Assembly (NCBI RefSeq): GCF_900324465.2
Contig: NC_046627.1
Coordinates: 19,163,022-19,227,021, forward strand
Source: Anabas testudineus
Lineage: Eukaryota > Chordata > Actinopteri > Anabantiformes > Anabantidae
DNA length: 64,000 bases
Direction: 5' to 3'
The notes under the pieces were generated by a model. The model was not told where the DNA came from. It did not search any database and saw nothing but the letters and a program-made list of their open reading frames with translations. Shown here piece after piece: positions 26,389 through 39,978 of the stretch. The position numbers were made by a program, and so were the translations under genes. Every line of letters starts with the position of its first letter. The first letter of the stretch is position 1.

Positions 26389-29300
26389 CTAGTTGTACTG
26401 GAACTTGAAGTGGAAGCTGCCGCCAGACTCAAAGGGGTTGAAGTGGAAAGGCCAGCCCTGCTGTCCTCCGCCTCCACCCTGCTGGTTTTCTGGATCCAGG
26501 GGATCCTCGCCTGCATCAAACTTCTGCCTCATTTCTGGCATGACAATGGAAAGCACAGAGGGACAAATTTATTACAGCAAAAGCTAAATCACTGCATACA
26601 TGATGCACAATTTGGATTATCTCAAACAAGGAGATCTGAATTGATTAAATTGATTTCAATTTAATAGTATCATTACAAGTTTTTTATGAACACACAGGCA
26701 ATACACAGAGAATGGGGTACAGACAATACTCCATGACCGTTTTTGACTCAATAGCTGAGATTTCCATCTTAGTTTTGTACTTGGTTTGTTCTTTGGTTTT
26801 GTTGACTTCCACACTGAGGTTCACTAAAACTGACTCATTTTGCTGAAATCTCTGCTGAATTCATATAATCACGACACACAAGAAATAATCAGCTGCTGAC
26901 CTGGGTCGGTGAGGACCTCTTTAGCTGAAGCGATGTCTATAAACTTCTTTTCCGCTTCTTTCTTCTCAGCCTTGGACTGGAAGTTGTCGGGATGCCACTG
27001 CTGTGCCAGCTTCCTGTACGCCTTGATGATCTCCTGCTTGTTAGCATTCCTAAGGAAAGCAAAGTTTGTGAGAGTCAGTCTGTGTGATCCGCTCCACAAA
27101 GCGACCTACAATCGACAGATTTAGAGTAAACACTATAAATATCTGAACTGGTTACCTGTTGACGCCCAGGATCTTATAGTAATCCCTCTTACGAGAGAGT
27201 TTGAGCAGTTTCTGGGCTCGTTCGAGTCCCTCTTTGATATCGTTACTGTCGCTATCAAACTCTCTCGCCTCCTGGTAGTCCTCCACAGCTGGAAAAGATA
27301 AAACATATATTATAAGACATGTAAATAAAGTTGGCTGGAAAAAAAAATAGGTTACTGAAAAACTAACTGTTTCAGTACACACTGTGGTACAGGAGTGGAC
27401 AGCCTTGTTTTACACTAATCTTACCTACAGGTATCTAACACTGGGACCAATTATAATATGTGCATGATAATACGACTCCAATCTATTAAGTGATGTTTAA
27501 AATACTTTTGCCAAACATTAAACCACTGAGCACCTTCTGCAATAGACACTTTTGTTTGTGCTTACATATTTGTCTCTACACAGGTGTGTTAGCGTCTTGT
27601 CCTGACATTGTAACCTGCTTCTTTTTAAACCAAACCTTCAGAAACTACATTCTGGTTTACTGCAGGTTATTGTCAGCAAGAAGGCTGGTTCCTGATACCT
27701 TTTTCATAGTCCTGGTTGAGGATGTATGCCTCTGCTCGGTCTCGGAGGACGTTGGCGTTGCGGGGGTCTCTCTGGTGAGCCTCTGAGCACACGTCTATCG
27801 CCTCCCAAGCCGACTTTATCTAGAATCAGCATGAAGCACAAGATTTAGGACAAAAGCCAGGATTTTACCATGAACTAGTTAAGCACTGATATTGGTAGGT
27901 CTGATGCCAGTTGAGGTCTAAATCTAACATTTCCCCATTTTAAAAACTGCAAATCTTTTATGTAGTAAACATTTAACTAACTAAATGAAGAGTTTCTTAA
28001 GAAGCATCTTTCACAGAGAAAAACTCCATAGTTTCTTGTCCTCTCACCTTGACGAGGCAGAAGCAGATCCTCTCTTTGGCCAGGTTGGTGTAGAATGGGA
28101 CATTAGGCTCCGTCTTAATCACGGATTCATACTTATCAATGGCCTCCTGATACCTAATTGTAGGCAGATGTAGTAATAGTAAATGTTAGCTACTGTTTTT
28201 CATACTTCTGTTTTGTTAGTGTCAAGAAGGTATTAAAAGACCAAGGCTCAGAGTCAACATGAAGTCTGCGAATAAGATTTGAATGCAGAATAAGGTACGA
28301 CATCTGCTTTGACTCAAACCACCAGAGTTGATTCCACTAATGAAGCTGCGCATCTACAAATTCTTAGAAACACCAAGTACTAGATATTTGATTTTTCAAA
28401 GAGACACATATTCTGAAGCATTCCCATTCCTTCAGTGCTGACCTCTCCATTTGAATGAGCTCCTCTGCATTGTCCAGCTGCTTGCTGAGCTTCTTCACCT
28501 GTTTGTAGTGGCTGAAACACTTCTTGTCATCCTGGTCGAGCTTCAGACACTCTCTGATGTGACTGAGGTAGAGATAAGAATGAAGAGTGAGAACAAGGTG
28601 GTGAAACTGAAACATGGAAATCAACTTAATTTGCATGACTCAGTAGCTCACTTGAGTGAGTCGTGGTGCTCTCCGAGGCTGTAATGCAGCATGCTGAGCT
28701 TCAGGAAGGCAGCGCGGTTGTCGTTGCGCAGCCTCGTGGTAGGTGTCAGATCCTGGATGGCTTTCTGCGGATCTCCCATTCGGATGTAACATTCTGCACG
28801 AAGTTCCCGAGACTCAGGATCCCAAGGGGCGATCTGGAGATAGTGTGTAGTGTAATGTTTACACATGACATTCAATGATGAGGTGGTATTTGATTTGAAA
28901 AAACATATTCAAAGGCAATTTTGCCTAAATAAGTGCTTGACTTCATTAGGCTTCTGTAATTTGTAGGCATCGTGGCAGAGCGGACATGCACACACCTCTA
29001 TAACTCTCTCCAGCATGGTGATGGCCGTGCTGTAGTCCCCTTGGTGGTACGAAGCGTGGGCCTCCTCCTGCAGCTCCTCCAGCTCGTTTGCTTTCATCAG
29101 CTGGTCATGGGCTTCTTCGTGGTCCGGAGAGCGCTGCAGCTGAAAGATAGATTTCACCTTTAGCACCATGTTATTATTCTGGCTAAATATTAAAAGACAG
29201 AGAAGGAGATTTAGGAATTTAAAACTTACCACAGCTTCAAAGTCCTCCCTGGCCTCCTGGGTGTTGCCCTGCTTCAAAAGGATATTCCCTCTCTGCAACC

Positions 29301-31082
29301 TGGCCTGGAAACGCACAGAAATTAAGATTAACACTTGACAAGCAGAGAAATTGTAGGAGACAAAATGTGGAATAATAAACATTCTTCTATTTTTGTGGTT
29401 TGTAATGTGGAGAACTTACAGCAAGGAAGTCAGGCTTGAGCTGGATGGCTCTGGTCAGATCTGGCAGGGCAGATTTGGATTTTCCCATGGCCAGGAAGAC
29501 TGCAGCTCGCTTGTAGTAGGACAGGTAATCGTCAGGGTCTCCCTCTAGAAATTTTCAAAAAAATATATAAACTAAAATTGTACTTTGTCAAAGCATCAAC
29601 CATCAAAATAAAAAACTAGGGGTCTGTACAGAACAGAAACACAAATATTCTCCTGTGAACTGTGAGAGAGGAAAGACTTTATTCAAATAAAGCGCAGACA
29701 GAAAATGTCTATCAGTGGTGGAAATATAAATGAGTGAATGTCAGTGTGTCTACTTGGCTCTGTTTGCGTGTAACCTTACCCACAGCAGAGTGATAGTGCG
29801 ACAGGGCTTCAGCCAGCTGACCAGCTGCCAATAGTTTGCGGCCCATCTCCAAATGGTGCTCGATCTCAACATGCGTTGCCCCTAAGACACCTGTAACACA
29901 AAACTGTGCTTGAGCATGACTAGAAATAAATCACTGGCAAACAGCAGACTGACATGATATAGCAAATCTTTGAGTGTGTTTGTCTTTTTGAGATTTACAT
30001 TTTTATTCTCAATTTGGTTAATTACAATGTCACAAAGCACAAAAGTTCCACCTCATTTTTAATTCAGTTTTCAGTAATTCAAAACATGAGTCTGATCACA
30101 CATCAGACATTACTGTAGATCCATTTATGAGTTACATTTAAAACTGTACTGGAGGTGTTAATGCACATTCAAAAACCATTTGTATAAGGCAGATATTGAA
30201 ACATGACCTGGTGTTGCTCATCAGCTTTCAGAAGTCTATTCTAATTCAAGTATTCAACAAGCAATAAAGAACAGAGGCACTGAGCACTCAAACTGACTCC
30301 TACCACTAGAAAAGTTAATTTAGTGGTGTACTTTAAATATATGATAACATGATTAGGTGAAATTATATCATACACTATAAGAGGATTTGTGAACCCTCAG
30401 AGATTCTGCTATTATTGCAAAGAAACACAATACTGTCATTCTCCTAATTAACTTGAACATTTATTAGTCCCCTTGAAAACAGGGTAGTGCTTTTCAAGGG
30501 ATTCAAATTTAAAAACTTCGGAAGTAGCTTTTTAAAATATATATCATTCAAAATACCTAGACCATTAGTGCGATATAACACATCATATGCATCACAATAA
30601 AGGAATTTGCTCAGGTTTGATTTCGTTTCGTGACAAGTGATACTCAAATATGAACTGATTAAGTCATTCAACAAAAAACATTGCCACACGTCCTGGTTCC
30701 TGATTCTCAAAATATGAGAATTTGTCACTGTTCTCAAGGAGAAACATATGTGTATGTATAAACTATACGACTTTTTTTAAACTGTATTTTCACTATAAAT
30801 AAATATGTTGTTATCACAACAGGATTCACCACCTACATGGCTGCTGCTTTTATTTTGGAGGGGCGGATATACTGTTACCTCGGTAACGTTTAATTAGGAT
30901 ATCCTTTTACAGCCACTAACACGCAACAAATGTCAGTATTTGTGTTTTTTGGGGTTCGTGAAGAGCTCGTTTCTGGATAAAACTCCAGTCTTACCGTCCA
31001 GCTGGATGTCCAGGAGGACACACAGCAGTGACAGGGAGCACAGGACTCCGTTCAGTCCTGTCCGCCGACACGACTCCATCAT
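26389..31082 (-). CDS. dnajc3: DnaJ homolog subfamily C member 3 (p58IPK), ER co-chaperone
   Basis: ER-lumen co-chaperone that binds unfolded clients through TPR repeats and delivers them to BiP through a J domain; originally known as an inhibitor of PKR/PERK. Twelve coding exons: 30995-31082, 29780-29890, 29420-29544, 29230-29304, 28996-29139, 28652-28833, 28443-28562, 28048-28153, 27699-27819, 27156-27288, 26901-27049, 26389-26534; all phases agree, 499 residues (human 504). A signal peptide (LCSLSLLCVLLD) is followed by TPR units (LLAAGQLAEALSHYHSAV, GNILLKQGNTQEAREDFEAV and others) and a C-terminal J domain (RDYYKILGVNRNANKQEI) with HPD at about 420-422. The end is Gly-rich then FKFQYN, like the human tail. 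Two adjacent in-frame ATGs (31,080-31,082 and 31,077-31,079) could each start translation. Teleosts keep a and b copies; I cannot assign this one. Confidence 0.96.
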
Positions 31083-31532
31083 CGGCTTTATTCACGCTCC
31101 GACACCGGCTCCTGCAAACTCAGCGGCTCTGATTTCACCACCAGCGAAAGAACAGAGCTGTTTCATTGAAACGGCGATATTAGTTGTTAAATCCTCATCG
31201 TTTTCCTCTCTGCCAGACCGGAGAAGCAGCTGCGACGGTGTATTTACGGTCCCGGTCGTAAAGTAGTCCGTGTGGAAATAAGAGTCGCCGCTGAAAGGTT
31301 CCTCCCCCAAAAATACCGATTAACAGCTCTTTCCCACACCAGCGTGGACTAACCGGACCCTACTTAAACCTGAAACAACTTGTCGCAGCATGATAATGGA
31401 GCATTTGAACAGCTGACAGCCTGCACACCGTGTAAACGAAATGTTTCTGCCTCAGGTTTCGTCGTCACCTCCCTTGCTGGCCTACATTTCCGTGGTTGGT
31501 CCACATCACACACATCCGCGTTGGTCCGCAGA

Positions 31533-31551
31533 CGTGGGCTGCTCTCATTGG
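31533..31551 (-). promoter_or_regulatory. ER stress response element (ERSE) of dnajc3
   Basis: On the minus strand the sequence reads CCAATGAGAGCAGCCCACG, an exact match to CCAAT-N9-CCACG, the element bound by NF-Y and ATF6/XBP1 in unfolded-protein-response promoters. It lies about 450 bp upstream of the dnajc3 start codon and points towards it. Two nearby ttggtcc motifs (31,497-31,503 and 31,521-31,527) are weaker ERSE-II-like partial matches. Mammalian DNAJC3 is a known UPR target with an ERSE, so the inference is strong, but binding is not shown here. Confidence 0.8.
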
Positions 31552-32867
31552 AGGGACTATTTTAACAGCGGTGTCCCTCCCCTCGTATCACTGGATGAAC
31601 AAGGCATCTGAGCACAGTTAGTCATAGTGATAACTCACTACAGGGGGTTGCATGTAAATACATGCTGATAATATACAACAGGCTGCACTTGATCATTCTG
31701 CAGATTTATGGCAGAGAAACTGATGTATGTTAGATTATACTGAAATATTCTTCAAACAAGAAATTGTGCATGGAGCTGTATTGACAGTGGGAATAAATCA
31801 GCTACAAAAATTATTATAAAATACATTTAGAGCATTTTGGCAAATGCTTAGGGACTTTACAAGGGTGTAATAATACTCATTAATTTAGTTTTTGTGGCAT
31901 GATTGTGACAATTTCAACATGTTAATTTAAAGATTTAAATTGAAAAGCTCTAAGCTCTTAAATCCAACAAGAACCTCTTTGTTCTCTTTTCTCTTCACCT
32001 CAGGTGTCCTGGGACAGCGGCTCACTGAAACAGGGACACTGAGTCACACTGTTTTTTAAATCAAAGACGACATGTATCGATTACTGAGCGGGCATTACCA
32101 GTTACACACCCAGTGGCCAGGTATGGACAAAAATTGACCCTATAAATAAACAAATGATGTCCTCAGTTGTTGTTGTTTTGTGTCTCTTTCAGTTTGGGGT
32201 TCTATCGGTGTATCAGGCATCTTTTATCTGTTTGTGCCCAGGGGCAATTCCTTTAGATAATTTAAGTGTCCTCTATGACTGAAATAATAATTAATTTGTT
32301 TAGTTCTGTACATAAATACCATGGTATGAGGGTGTGTCTGCTCAGGGCGGATCAAAGTCAAGAAAAGGTTTTTCATGTATAAATTAAAAGTTATAAGTAT
32401 AACTTAGCATTTCATTAGCTCCTCACAACAAACAACGTGTGATAAATGTTTATAATCTACGCATGTATGACGTCGTAATTACTTATAATGAGGTAAAAAG
32501 AATACAGCAGCAGGCTTTGCAGGTTTCACAAACTACATCATGTTAAACCACTAGGTAAAAAAGGAAAGGAGAAACTTGACTATAATTTACAGTGAGAGAT
32601 TGGACAGGGAGAATGTGCATCAGACAAAAAAGATTGTGAATCATTGTAGTTGTTCATATCACAGCGGTTTAAGTTGCATTTGCTGCCTGATTAATGCACC
32701 TGGACTTTATCAGTGTGGTTTGGTTATGGAGGCCAACATCTTTATCCCTTTTTTACAACTGAGCTACGCTGTAGAGTTTAAAAATTCTGAGATTGAGATG
32801 AATCGAAAGTATTTTTTAAAAGCACAAGACGAACTATTTCAAAACGTAGACATTTAGCATAACACAA
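31552..32867. other. Intergenic DNA between dnajc3 and the claudin gene
   Basis: AT-rich, no recognised repeat or gene. A plus-strand frame at 32,576-32,857 (93 codons) shows no family resemblance and is treated as chance. Confidence 0.55.
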
Positions 32868-32873
32868 TTTATT
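32868..32873 (-). terminator. Candidate polyadenylation signal of the claudin gene
   Basis: Minus-strand AATAAA about 410 bp past the claudin stop codon at 33,282-33,284. Position is plausible for a 3' UTR end; other matches are possible. Confidence 0.4.
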
Positions 32874-33281
32874 GTGTGTAATTGTAAAAAAAAGCAAACA
32901 AACAAAAACTATCAAAATAAAGACAACATTTCCTCCACCATATTACACAGGTTGCATCTATAAAACTGTACAAAACAACACAGACAAATATCTGGATCAT
33001 CACACTTTTGACCTTCTCCTCACAAATGTCTAGAAGTGTGTGCAGATCATCGAATGACTGAATTTCTTCTGTGAAATGACTCTGTGTAAATGTATGATAC
33101 AGAATAGAGCTTTGCACATTTACAGCTTCAGTGCTACCATTTTACAGAATACGCACTTGATTTTGTGATTAGGCCTATATACAGTTCAGTGGTGCTTTGC
33201 TTAGCTTTTCCAGGGTGTTGGAAAGTGATGGAAAGTTTGAAATGTTTTATCAACATACAAAGTTCTGTTTTGAAATCTTGC

Positions 33282-35618
33282 TCAAACGTAGGCGTTTCGA
33301 CTGTAGGTGCTAGGAGCCATGCTTCTGGCCGGTACAGCTCCAGAATATACAGTTCCTCTGGTCTGATAAGGCAATGGGCTGCAAAACAAGAACGTTACAC
33401 AGAAACGTCAGTGACACAGGTTAAACAAGTAAATTAGCTACAGTGCACCCATTTAGATCAAGTTTATCTCTGTTGAGCTCCTGTAAAGACTTTTTTTTCA
33501 GCACTGTGTTTTTAATTCTACCACTGGGGGGCGCCACATTCATTTTAAAAATCCCACGCACAGCAACTTTAACTGGCCTCCAAGCACAGACACCATAAGA
33601 TGGGCAAATGTTTTCTAATCTAACTTTTTATTTCCTGTGGTTCATTTTGGAATCTTGATGAATTTAATAAAATATTTTTAAAAAGATTTTGAAAATTGAA
33701 AATAGGAAAAAGTACCAGACGTTCTTGGCCCATATGACTCCTATTATCAGCTTGTAAATGTTATAAGTAAAATCCTAATTTTACAATGATTGTTAGAGTA
33801 AAAAATAGCTAAAAACGGAAATACTTGAAATACAAGTAGCTCAGATTTTTAATTAAGTTCCATATTTGGTAACAGACAAATGTACTTGAACAGAAATCAG
33901 ATTTTAGATTAGAGGATACCAAAAACAAAAAATATTATTCCTCTCTGGCTTCACATCTGGAGAAAGTGATTCATTTCCGGTCCTGGTACTTTGCTTTCAT
34001 TGTTATCTCTGAACTTTAATTGTTAAATGTTAGCTTTGAACTTCAGTTGTAAATCTCTTTGGATAAAAACCAAATTACTAAATGTAAAAATAATTATCAG
34101 TTACTACTCTTTTATATTCCAGATCAGCAAAAACCCTTAGTGTACTGGGTTACAACAAAGTTTGCCACAACAAAGCACCAGATTACTGAAAATGCTTTTT
34201 ATGGGATATTTATGTGTCCATGTAAATTATTTTTAAAGAATAATACAAAAAAAAAAAGAGGTTTTGCATCTTTCCACATAAATTTGTTTATTAAATTTCC
34301 TTCAAAAATAGTTTCTTGTTGTTCATTTCATAGGCAGCTATCTCTTTAGAGAATGAGAATTGAACTCACTATTTTTCCTCAGTGTTAAATTTGCAGGAGC
34401 AGGTGAGACAGGCTCCTCCAGCGATGGCGAGCACACCGGAGCACCAGCCAATGTAAAGTCCTTCTCCTATTTCATACCTGCAACACACAGCAGAGGTGCC
34501 GTCAGCCAAAAGTCATGTGAGCGGCCTGGTTGTTCCTCTCCACCTCCGCCACCTTACCTTATCCCGGGATAGAAGGGGTCAAAAAAGTCTTGAGTAATGT
34601 TGAAGGCGTACCAGGACACTGAGACCATTGTGCACACACCTTTTAATGGGAAAAACAGACAAAAGTATTCTTTAATCATGAGATCAGAGATTTCCAGCAA
34701 ACAGGTCCAAAGTCTTGCAGGAAACCACAACGAACTTTATGGAGGATCGATTTGTAATAAAACACAACCATGGTTTATTACCATATTGATAAACTTCCTT
34801 TGACCATTTAAGGTGTAGTGTATTAGGCTATTTGTCAAAAACAGCACAAGTGACTTTGGACTCAAACTCATGGATTTACCCACTCCTTAAACACACTTTT
34901 TTTTACTGTGTTACCTTGAAGAATGAACAGGACTCCAGCTGTGCCAGCAATCCTCCCTTTGAGAACGTAGTTTTCCCCTCCAGCCTTCGAGCACTGTAGT
35001 CCTATCAAGGCTGCCACCAGGCCGAACGTGCCCAATACTATTGATGTGATCATCAAGGCACGAGATGCTTGAATGTAGCCTGGGGACGGAGTGGACAACA
35101 GTGAATTCCACTACTTACTTGTCATCTACTTTGAAAATAAAAACATGAGATTATGGGGAATTTGTAGAATTTGATATAAACATATGATATCATATCCTAT
35201 TATGAGTTTAACAACATTTATTGTGCAACAGAGCAAAAAATGCCCAAAAAATGCAGAAATTGTCCTTTAACATGCATCTTTTGTTGCATATGTTTTTATA
35301 AAATGATATTTGATCAATCCTTTGTGGATCAGAAGTTTAAATAATATAATACAATAATTTATTGCAATTAGGCCACATGTTAAATATTATTATCAACATA
35401 CCACTCAAAGCGAGCAGCGAGGGGAACTCTCTGCAGTTATGAACCCCAGTTGAATCAGTTGCACAAGACATCCACAGGTTTTCATAAATCGTGGAGGTGG
35501 TGATGACGTTCCCATCAACGGTGGAGGTCCTCCAGTAACGGTTCGGCAAGGCGACCCCCACCATCACCCAGCCAATGAAGCTCAGAATCAAAGCCACTAC
35601 TTCCACAATTGGATCCAT
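33282..35618 (-). CDS. cldn15: Claudin-15 type tight-junction protein
   Basis: Four-span tight-junction protein; claudin-15 forms paracellular cation channels, mainly in intestine. Five coding exons: 35402-35618, 34915-35079, 34558-34639, 34370-34477 and 33282-33378, phases consistent, 222 residues (human 228). Residue numbering aligns without gaps to human claudin-15 in the first extracellular loop: signature W29, W49, C52, C62, and the acidic residues E46, D55, E64, of which D55 sets cation selectivity in the mammalian protein. Matching text includes [20 protein letters not shown] and [18 protein letters not shown]. The last exon encodes the tail ending SRNAYV, which retains the PDZ-binding YV. 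Exon 4 would hit a TAG if not spliced, because the donor lies inside it (TA|GTGAGT). Its neighbour fis1 is also the neighbour of human CLDN15. Teleosts have several cldn15 copies; the exact one is unassigned. Confidence 0.93.
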
Positions 35619-35780
35619 GACGTCTCCTTAGTCCAGCAGTCAACCAGAGGGATAGATCCAGATCTATTTTACAGTCAATGAAACTTGTTCAAAAAGTCAG
35701 AGCATTTGAAAATCAGTAAAGTATTGTGCCGTCTGGTCTGTAGCTGTGGGATGTGTCCAGTGCAACAGATGTGTATAATG

Positions 35781-35789
35781 ATTTATATG
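35781..35789 (-). promoter_or_regulatory. TATA-like box of the claudin gene
   Basis: The minus strand reads catataaat about 165 bp upstream of the start codon, which would place transcription start near 35,755. Supported only by motif and position. Confidence 0.35.
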
Positions 35790-35799
35790 GCTCACTTAC

Positions 35800-38700
35800 T
35801 CTCCTCCCACTTCCGGTCACACACCTAGACTCCATCTTTCTTTTTTTTTAATTTACACCCCTGAAACTGAACAGGTGTTTATCGGCTCAGCTGCAGGGTC
35901 CAATGGTCGCTGCTAATGACACTGCACTAGCCTGTGTTTTCAGTTACTCATATTAACACAGTACCTTCTTTAAAAATGTATTTGTATTGGTCACATCTTA
36001 TTGGAATTGGAAAAATCAAACATTATCAGTTATTTATTAAAAGGTTTATATTGATTTCTGAGAATGATTCCTGAAAATGATTGTATCTCGGGTCATTTAT
36101 GTGTCATTTATTTTCCAGTGAAGTGAAATAACACAACACTATTTTCAGATGAGCCGATTGTTCCTTGTTACTTTTATTGTTTTGGTTTGAAAATCTCAAG
36201 GCCACAATTCACAAGGTCAGAATCCCTAAGCATCACACCCAACATTTGAACTGGTTTAATTTGTAGATCCAAAGTCGCTACCAGTCAAAGACAGTCAGTT
36301 AATCCCATTGTGTCTGTGTTTGTGGGTTTTTCATTAATAATCCTGCTGACAGCTGCAACATCCAGTGCGTGTGAGTTCACCACAGTGATAATATTAAGAT
36401 AAAGTTTAACCTGCATTTCAGACAAAGCCAGCAAGTGTGTAGAAGTGACAGGAAAATACAAGTAAATTAATTTTGTATATAGGTTAAGAATGAGGTTCCA
36501 GAAAAAGGGGAACAGTTCACCGACAATAATCCTGATCTATCTGCTCATTAGTCTCTTGTAAGTGAGACCTAAAGTGTTTGCAAAGAACCAACTGAACTAA
36601 ACTAAGGTTGAAGACAGGAAACTTCATACCTGATAAATCTCAATATATGAGAGCTGACACTGGGGTTTATGCATGTATTACGATAATGGACACTATGAGA
36701 GGAATTGGAATATGTGGAATTGGCAATGCTTCCAAATACCGATGACAAGATGGAAAATATAGTATGGTAAGTGACAAAACAAAGTCAAACTATAGTTACA
36801 TCTAAACTTACTGACCTGTCCCATCTATACTGTATCTATCTATACCTCCATCTGCCTTGTCATAAAAGTGTAATTTTATGACTTAGCTGTTTGGAAAGCT
36901 CACTGTTCCGGCTCACATGGCAGCAGCATCAGTCGCTGATAAGTTGGCGTTATTCGAATATCACAGTGGCGTCATCCATTGTGGAAACAAATCTGTGGTT
37001 TTAATTTGAAGGGTCAGAGAAAAGTTACAGTTAGTTACAGCCCGCTAATAGTCCCATTAAAACATTTTATTATTAAGGAGAGAAAACATTTTAAACCAGG
37101 TTTAATAAACTTTAACATGCATGTAAATTCAAGGAAATCACTGTTTTCCTCCAGGAACAAAATTACAGTTTTCATAGACATTTCTTGTTTCCCATTGATT
37201 TAAGGATCCCCCAATTTTTCTTTTGGCATCATAGTGATGTGTTTTCAGGAGGAAATGTTATGACAACAACGTGTTATTGTGAGCTTTTGTTCACAGTCAT
37301 GATCCCTAGAGGATGAACTGTAATCACTATGATCATCCTATACACTCCCATCAGCCTCAGCTCCACTTAGAAAGTTAGTATGATAACTTTATAAAATTTA
37401 CAATAAGCACCATAACATATAACATGGGGTACTGTAAACATACTTTCTTAATAGCAGCTCACATGCTTGACAAAGTTAACATGCTGATCTTAACATTAAG
37501 TTGAAAGCAGTACTGCGGCTCACTGAACTGTTAGTGTCACCATCCACATTGTGTAATTACTTTAGTAAATACCTATATGATTTAATGTGTGATACCAATT
37601 TTTAATGTGCTGTTAACTGACAAGTTAACCTTGATTTTAAAAGCTATTTTTATGCATTAACCAGCAACACATTAAAAACTGGACCCTGCAAAAGCAGGTT
37701 GTGTATTTTAAAGATAGATAAAGATTTATTTGGTGCTAATGGCCTTAAGATGTAGATTGTTTTATGTTTCAGCAAATGGTGCGAAAAAGTTTTTTCCTTA
37801 TTTGGGCCTTTGAGCCTAAATACATACAAATCTCAAGTGTAGTCAGTAGAAAAGAAATCTGGATAAAATATTACACATTAACTGAACAGAAGATAGTGGC
37901 AAAAATCAAAATTTACAGCCTGTCTGCGTTACAGCCTATAATATATAATGACAGACAATAAACTGCTGTTTAACTGGATTATACAATAACTTTAAACTAC
38001 CATGTTATGACATGTATGCGGGGCGTAATTTAACCAATGCACCATGGTCACAGGCGTTTTCCCTTTCTTTGTAGAGATTACACATTGATATCCCGCAGCC
38101 ATGTGTTAAAGCCAGCAGACACTAAATGAACATTGGCCCTCATAACTGAAACCCGCTGAAGCTGATCTGAATGACCTGGTTCAGAAGATTCAGTAATGTT
38201 AAACGTGTGTTTAAACTGTATTTAGGAAGAGTCTACAGACAATTAAATCTTTAGACAGATAAAGAGTTTGTATTTTCTCCTACATTTGAATGTGAGCTTC
38301 TATTTTTGGGGCTTCAACGCTCCCTTCTCTGTTTGTTTACCTACTCGATCACCTCCTTCACACTGAAGACGATTACTGTTTTCACTGATATGTTCCTGTG
38401 GAGTTTCGGTCATGTCAGGTAGGTTAATTAGTAACACTCTACAAGGCTGCTGCACACAACGGAGAGCTTCCATCAGCATGTCTGTCGAAATAGAAAACCT
38501 TTGACACAAATCTTCCCCGGGGGTCAAGATGTGAGGATGGTCGACAGTGAGTGAGAGTGAACTAGGACAGAATTTAGAAAAAAATCACAGTGCTCAAGAC
38601 TCATACAGTAAGTTCTGTAATATTTAACAGTGTCCACTAACACCTTACTGTAAATTTAATAGTGCCAATAAATGACTATGATAAAAACCTGATTATATTC

Positions 38701-39850
38701 TGGACTTTGCTCCATCAATAAAAGATTCTAATGAAAAAAACATGATGCAAATTGACCATGTTTACAGGAACTGAACATTTCAAATCTACTTTGATAGTTA
38801 AAATAAAGGGATATATACAGTACCATCATTTTTGTGCTAATTATACAGTTATGCAGGCATACAGCTGTTTATTTTCAAAACCCACTTCCTGACTTTCATT
38901 CACTCTTTACTGAATTTCATGATTGAAATTCAAACCTTATAAATACTAATTTATTTATATTTAGTCTAAATTCTGTACTTTTTGTCAGATGTCTTGCAAT
39001 CATGTGAAGAAATCAGCACAGAAATAAATTATGGTTTCATAAAGCAGCGTATATGAAGACCCAAAGTTTAAAGTGTCTAACAATTGAATATATAATAAAT
39101 ATGAAGTGTACTCAATATCTTCTTTAAATGTGTAGTTTATAAAGTCTTATTTTGTCCGGTTTAATTTTACAAAATTGTTTTGGGATATCTTTTGAGAGGT
39201 ATGGTGATACTTCAGGCTGTGCTTGTTGTGTATCATCTCTTTAAATGTATGTCAGCTGTGCTAAACTCTACCTATTCAAATTATTTTGGATCACACTGAG
39301 ATCATTACACTCAAACGGCGCTCATTGCACAACTTAACAATGCTTCTGATTATCTTTATTCAATTCAAATTATTTTTTTTATTTAACAGGATGGAAAATA
39401 CAACCTTTCAAGCAGGTTAATGTTAGGCAATACATTTTACGTGACAAAAGTGTGTTCATTTCCAAAAAGTCAGTTGCCCCTTTTAACCTAAATTTACAAT
39501 GTCCAAAATTAAAACACAAACGTTTGCTCTTTATCTCCACAGCAGCTGCTGGACCTTCACTCCGACAGCAGTACAGAAGAGCCACTGTTAGCTCACCAAG
39601 CAACTTTTGGCATTACAACCTACTGTACCAGTAACACTTCCCTGAACAATTCAAAAATAATAAAGCAGTTATGGAAACCACACTTTTGTGAAGACATTTT
39701 TAATAAAAATGGAAATGTCAAGGCTGAGGCACACACTAACTAAAAAAATGATATTAAATGGTTTAATTTATTTACAAAATTTATGAGAAAGTGCCATGCT
39801 ATAGTGTGTGAACAGACAGCGTGTTGAATCTCAGCCCTGTTAAGAGTATG
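35800..39850. other. Intergenic stretch between claudin and fis1
   Basis: About 4 kb of AT-rich DNA. No frame resembles a known protein and no repeat with clear ends was found. A 75-codon minus frame at 38,300-38,527 looks fortuitous. Regulatory DNA for the claudin could lie here, but nothing specific is visible. Confidence 0.55.
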
Positions 39851-39858
39851 AAAACAGG

Positions 39859-39864
39859 TTTATT
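39859..39864 (-). terminator. Candidate polyadenylation signal of fis1
   Basis: Minus-strand AATAAA about 115 bp beyond the fis1 stop codon. The sequence further left is AT-rich and offers alternatives. Confidence 0.4.
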
Positions 39865-39978
39865 CACTGGCATCATTAAAACCCTTTAATGTGATGCAGC
39901 TATGCTTATTTTCAAATGTTACATCATTAGTGAGTGTGTCAGTTCAACAACATGAAGACACGCTGTCTCACTTCCAGG

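Noticed and set aside
34369-34371. TAG as the end of the claudin
   Set aside because: A good donor overlaps it and exon 5 at 33,282-33,378 continues in phase to the claudin-15 end SRNAYV, so it is not the main stop.
38300-38527. 75-codon minus frame between the claudin and fis1
   Set aside because: No recognisable family, no supporting splice sites, AT-rich surroundings; likely chance.
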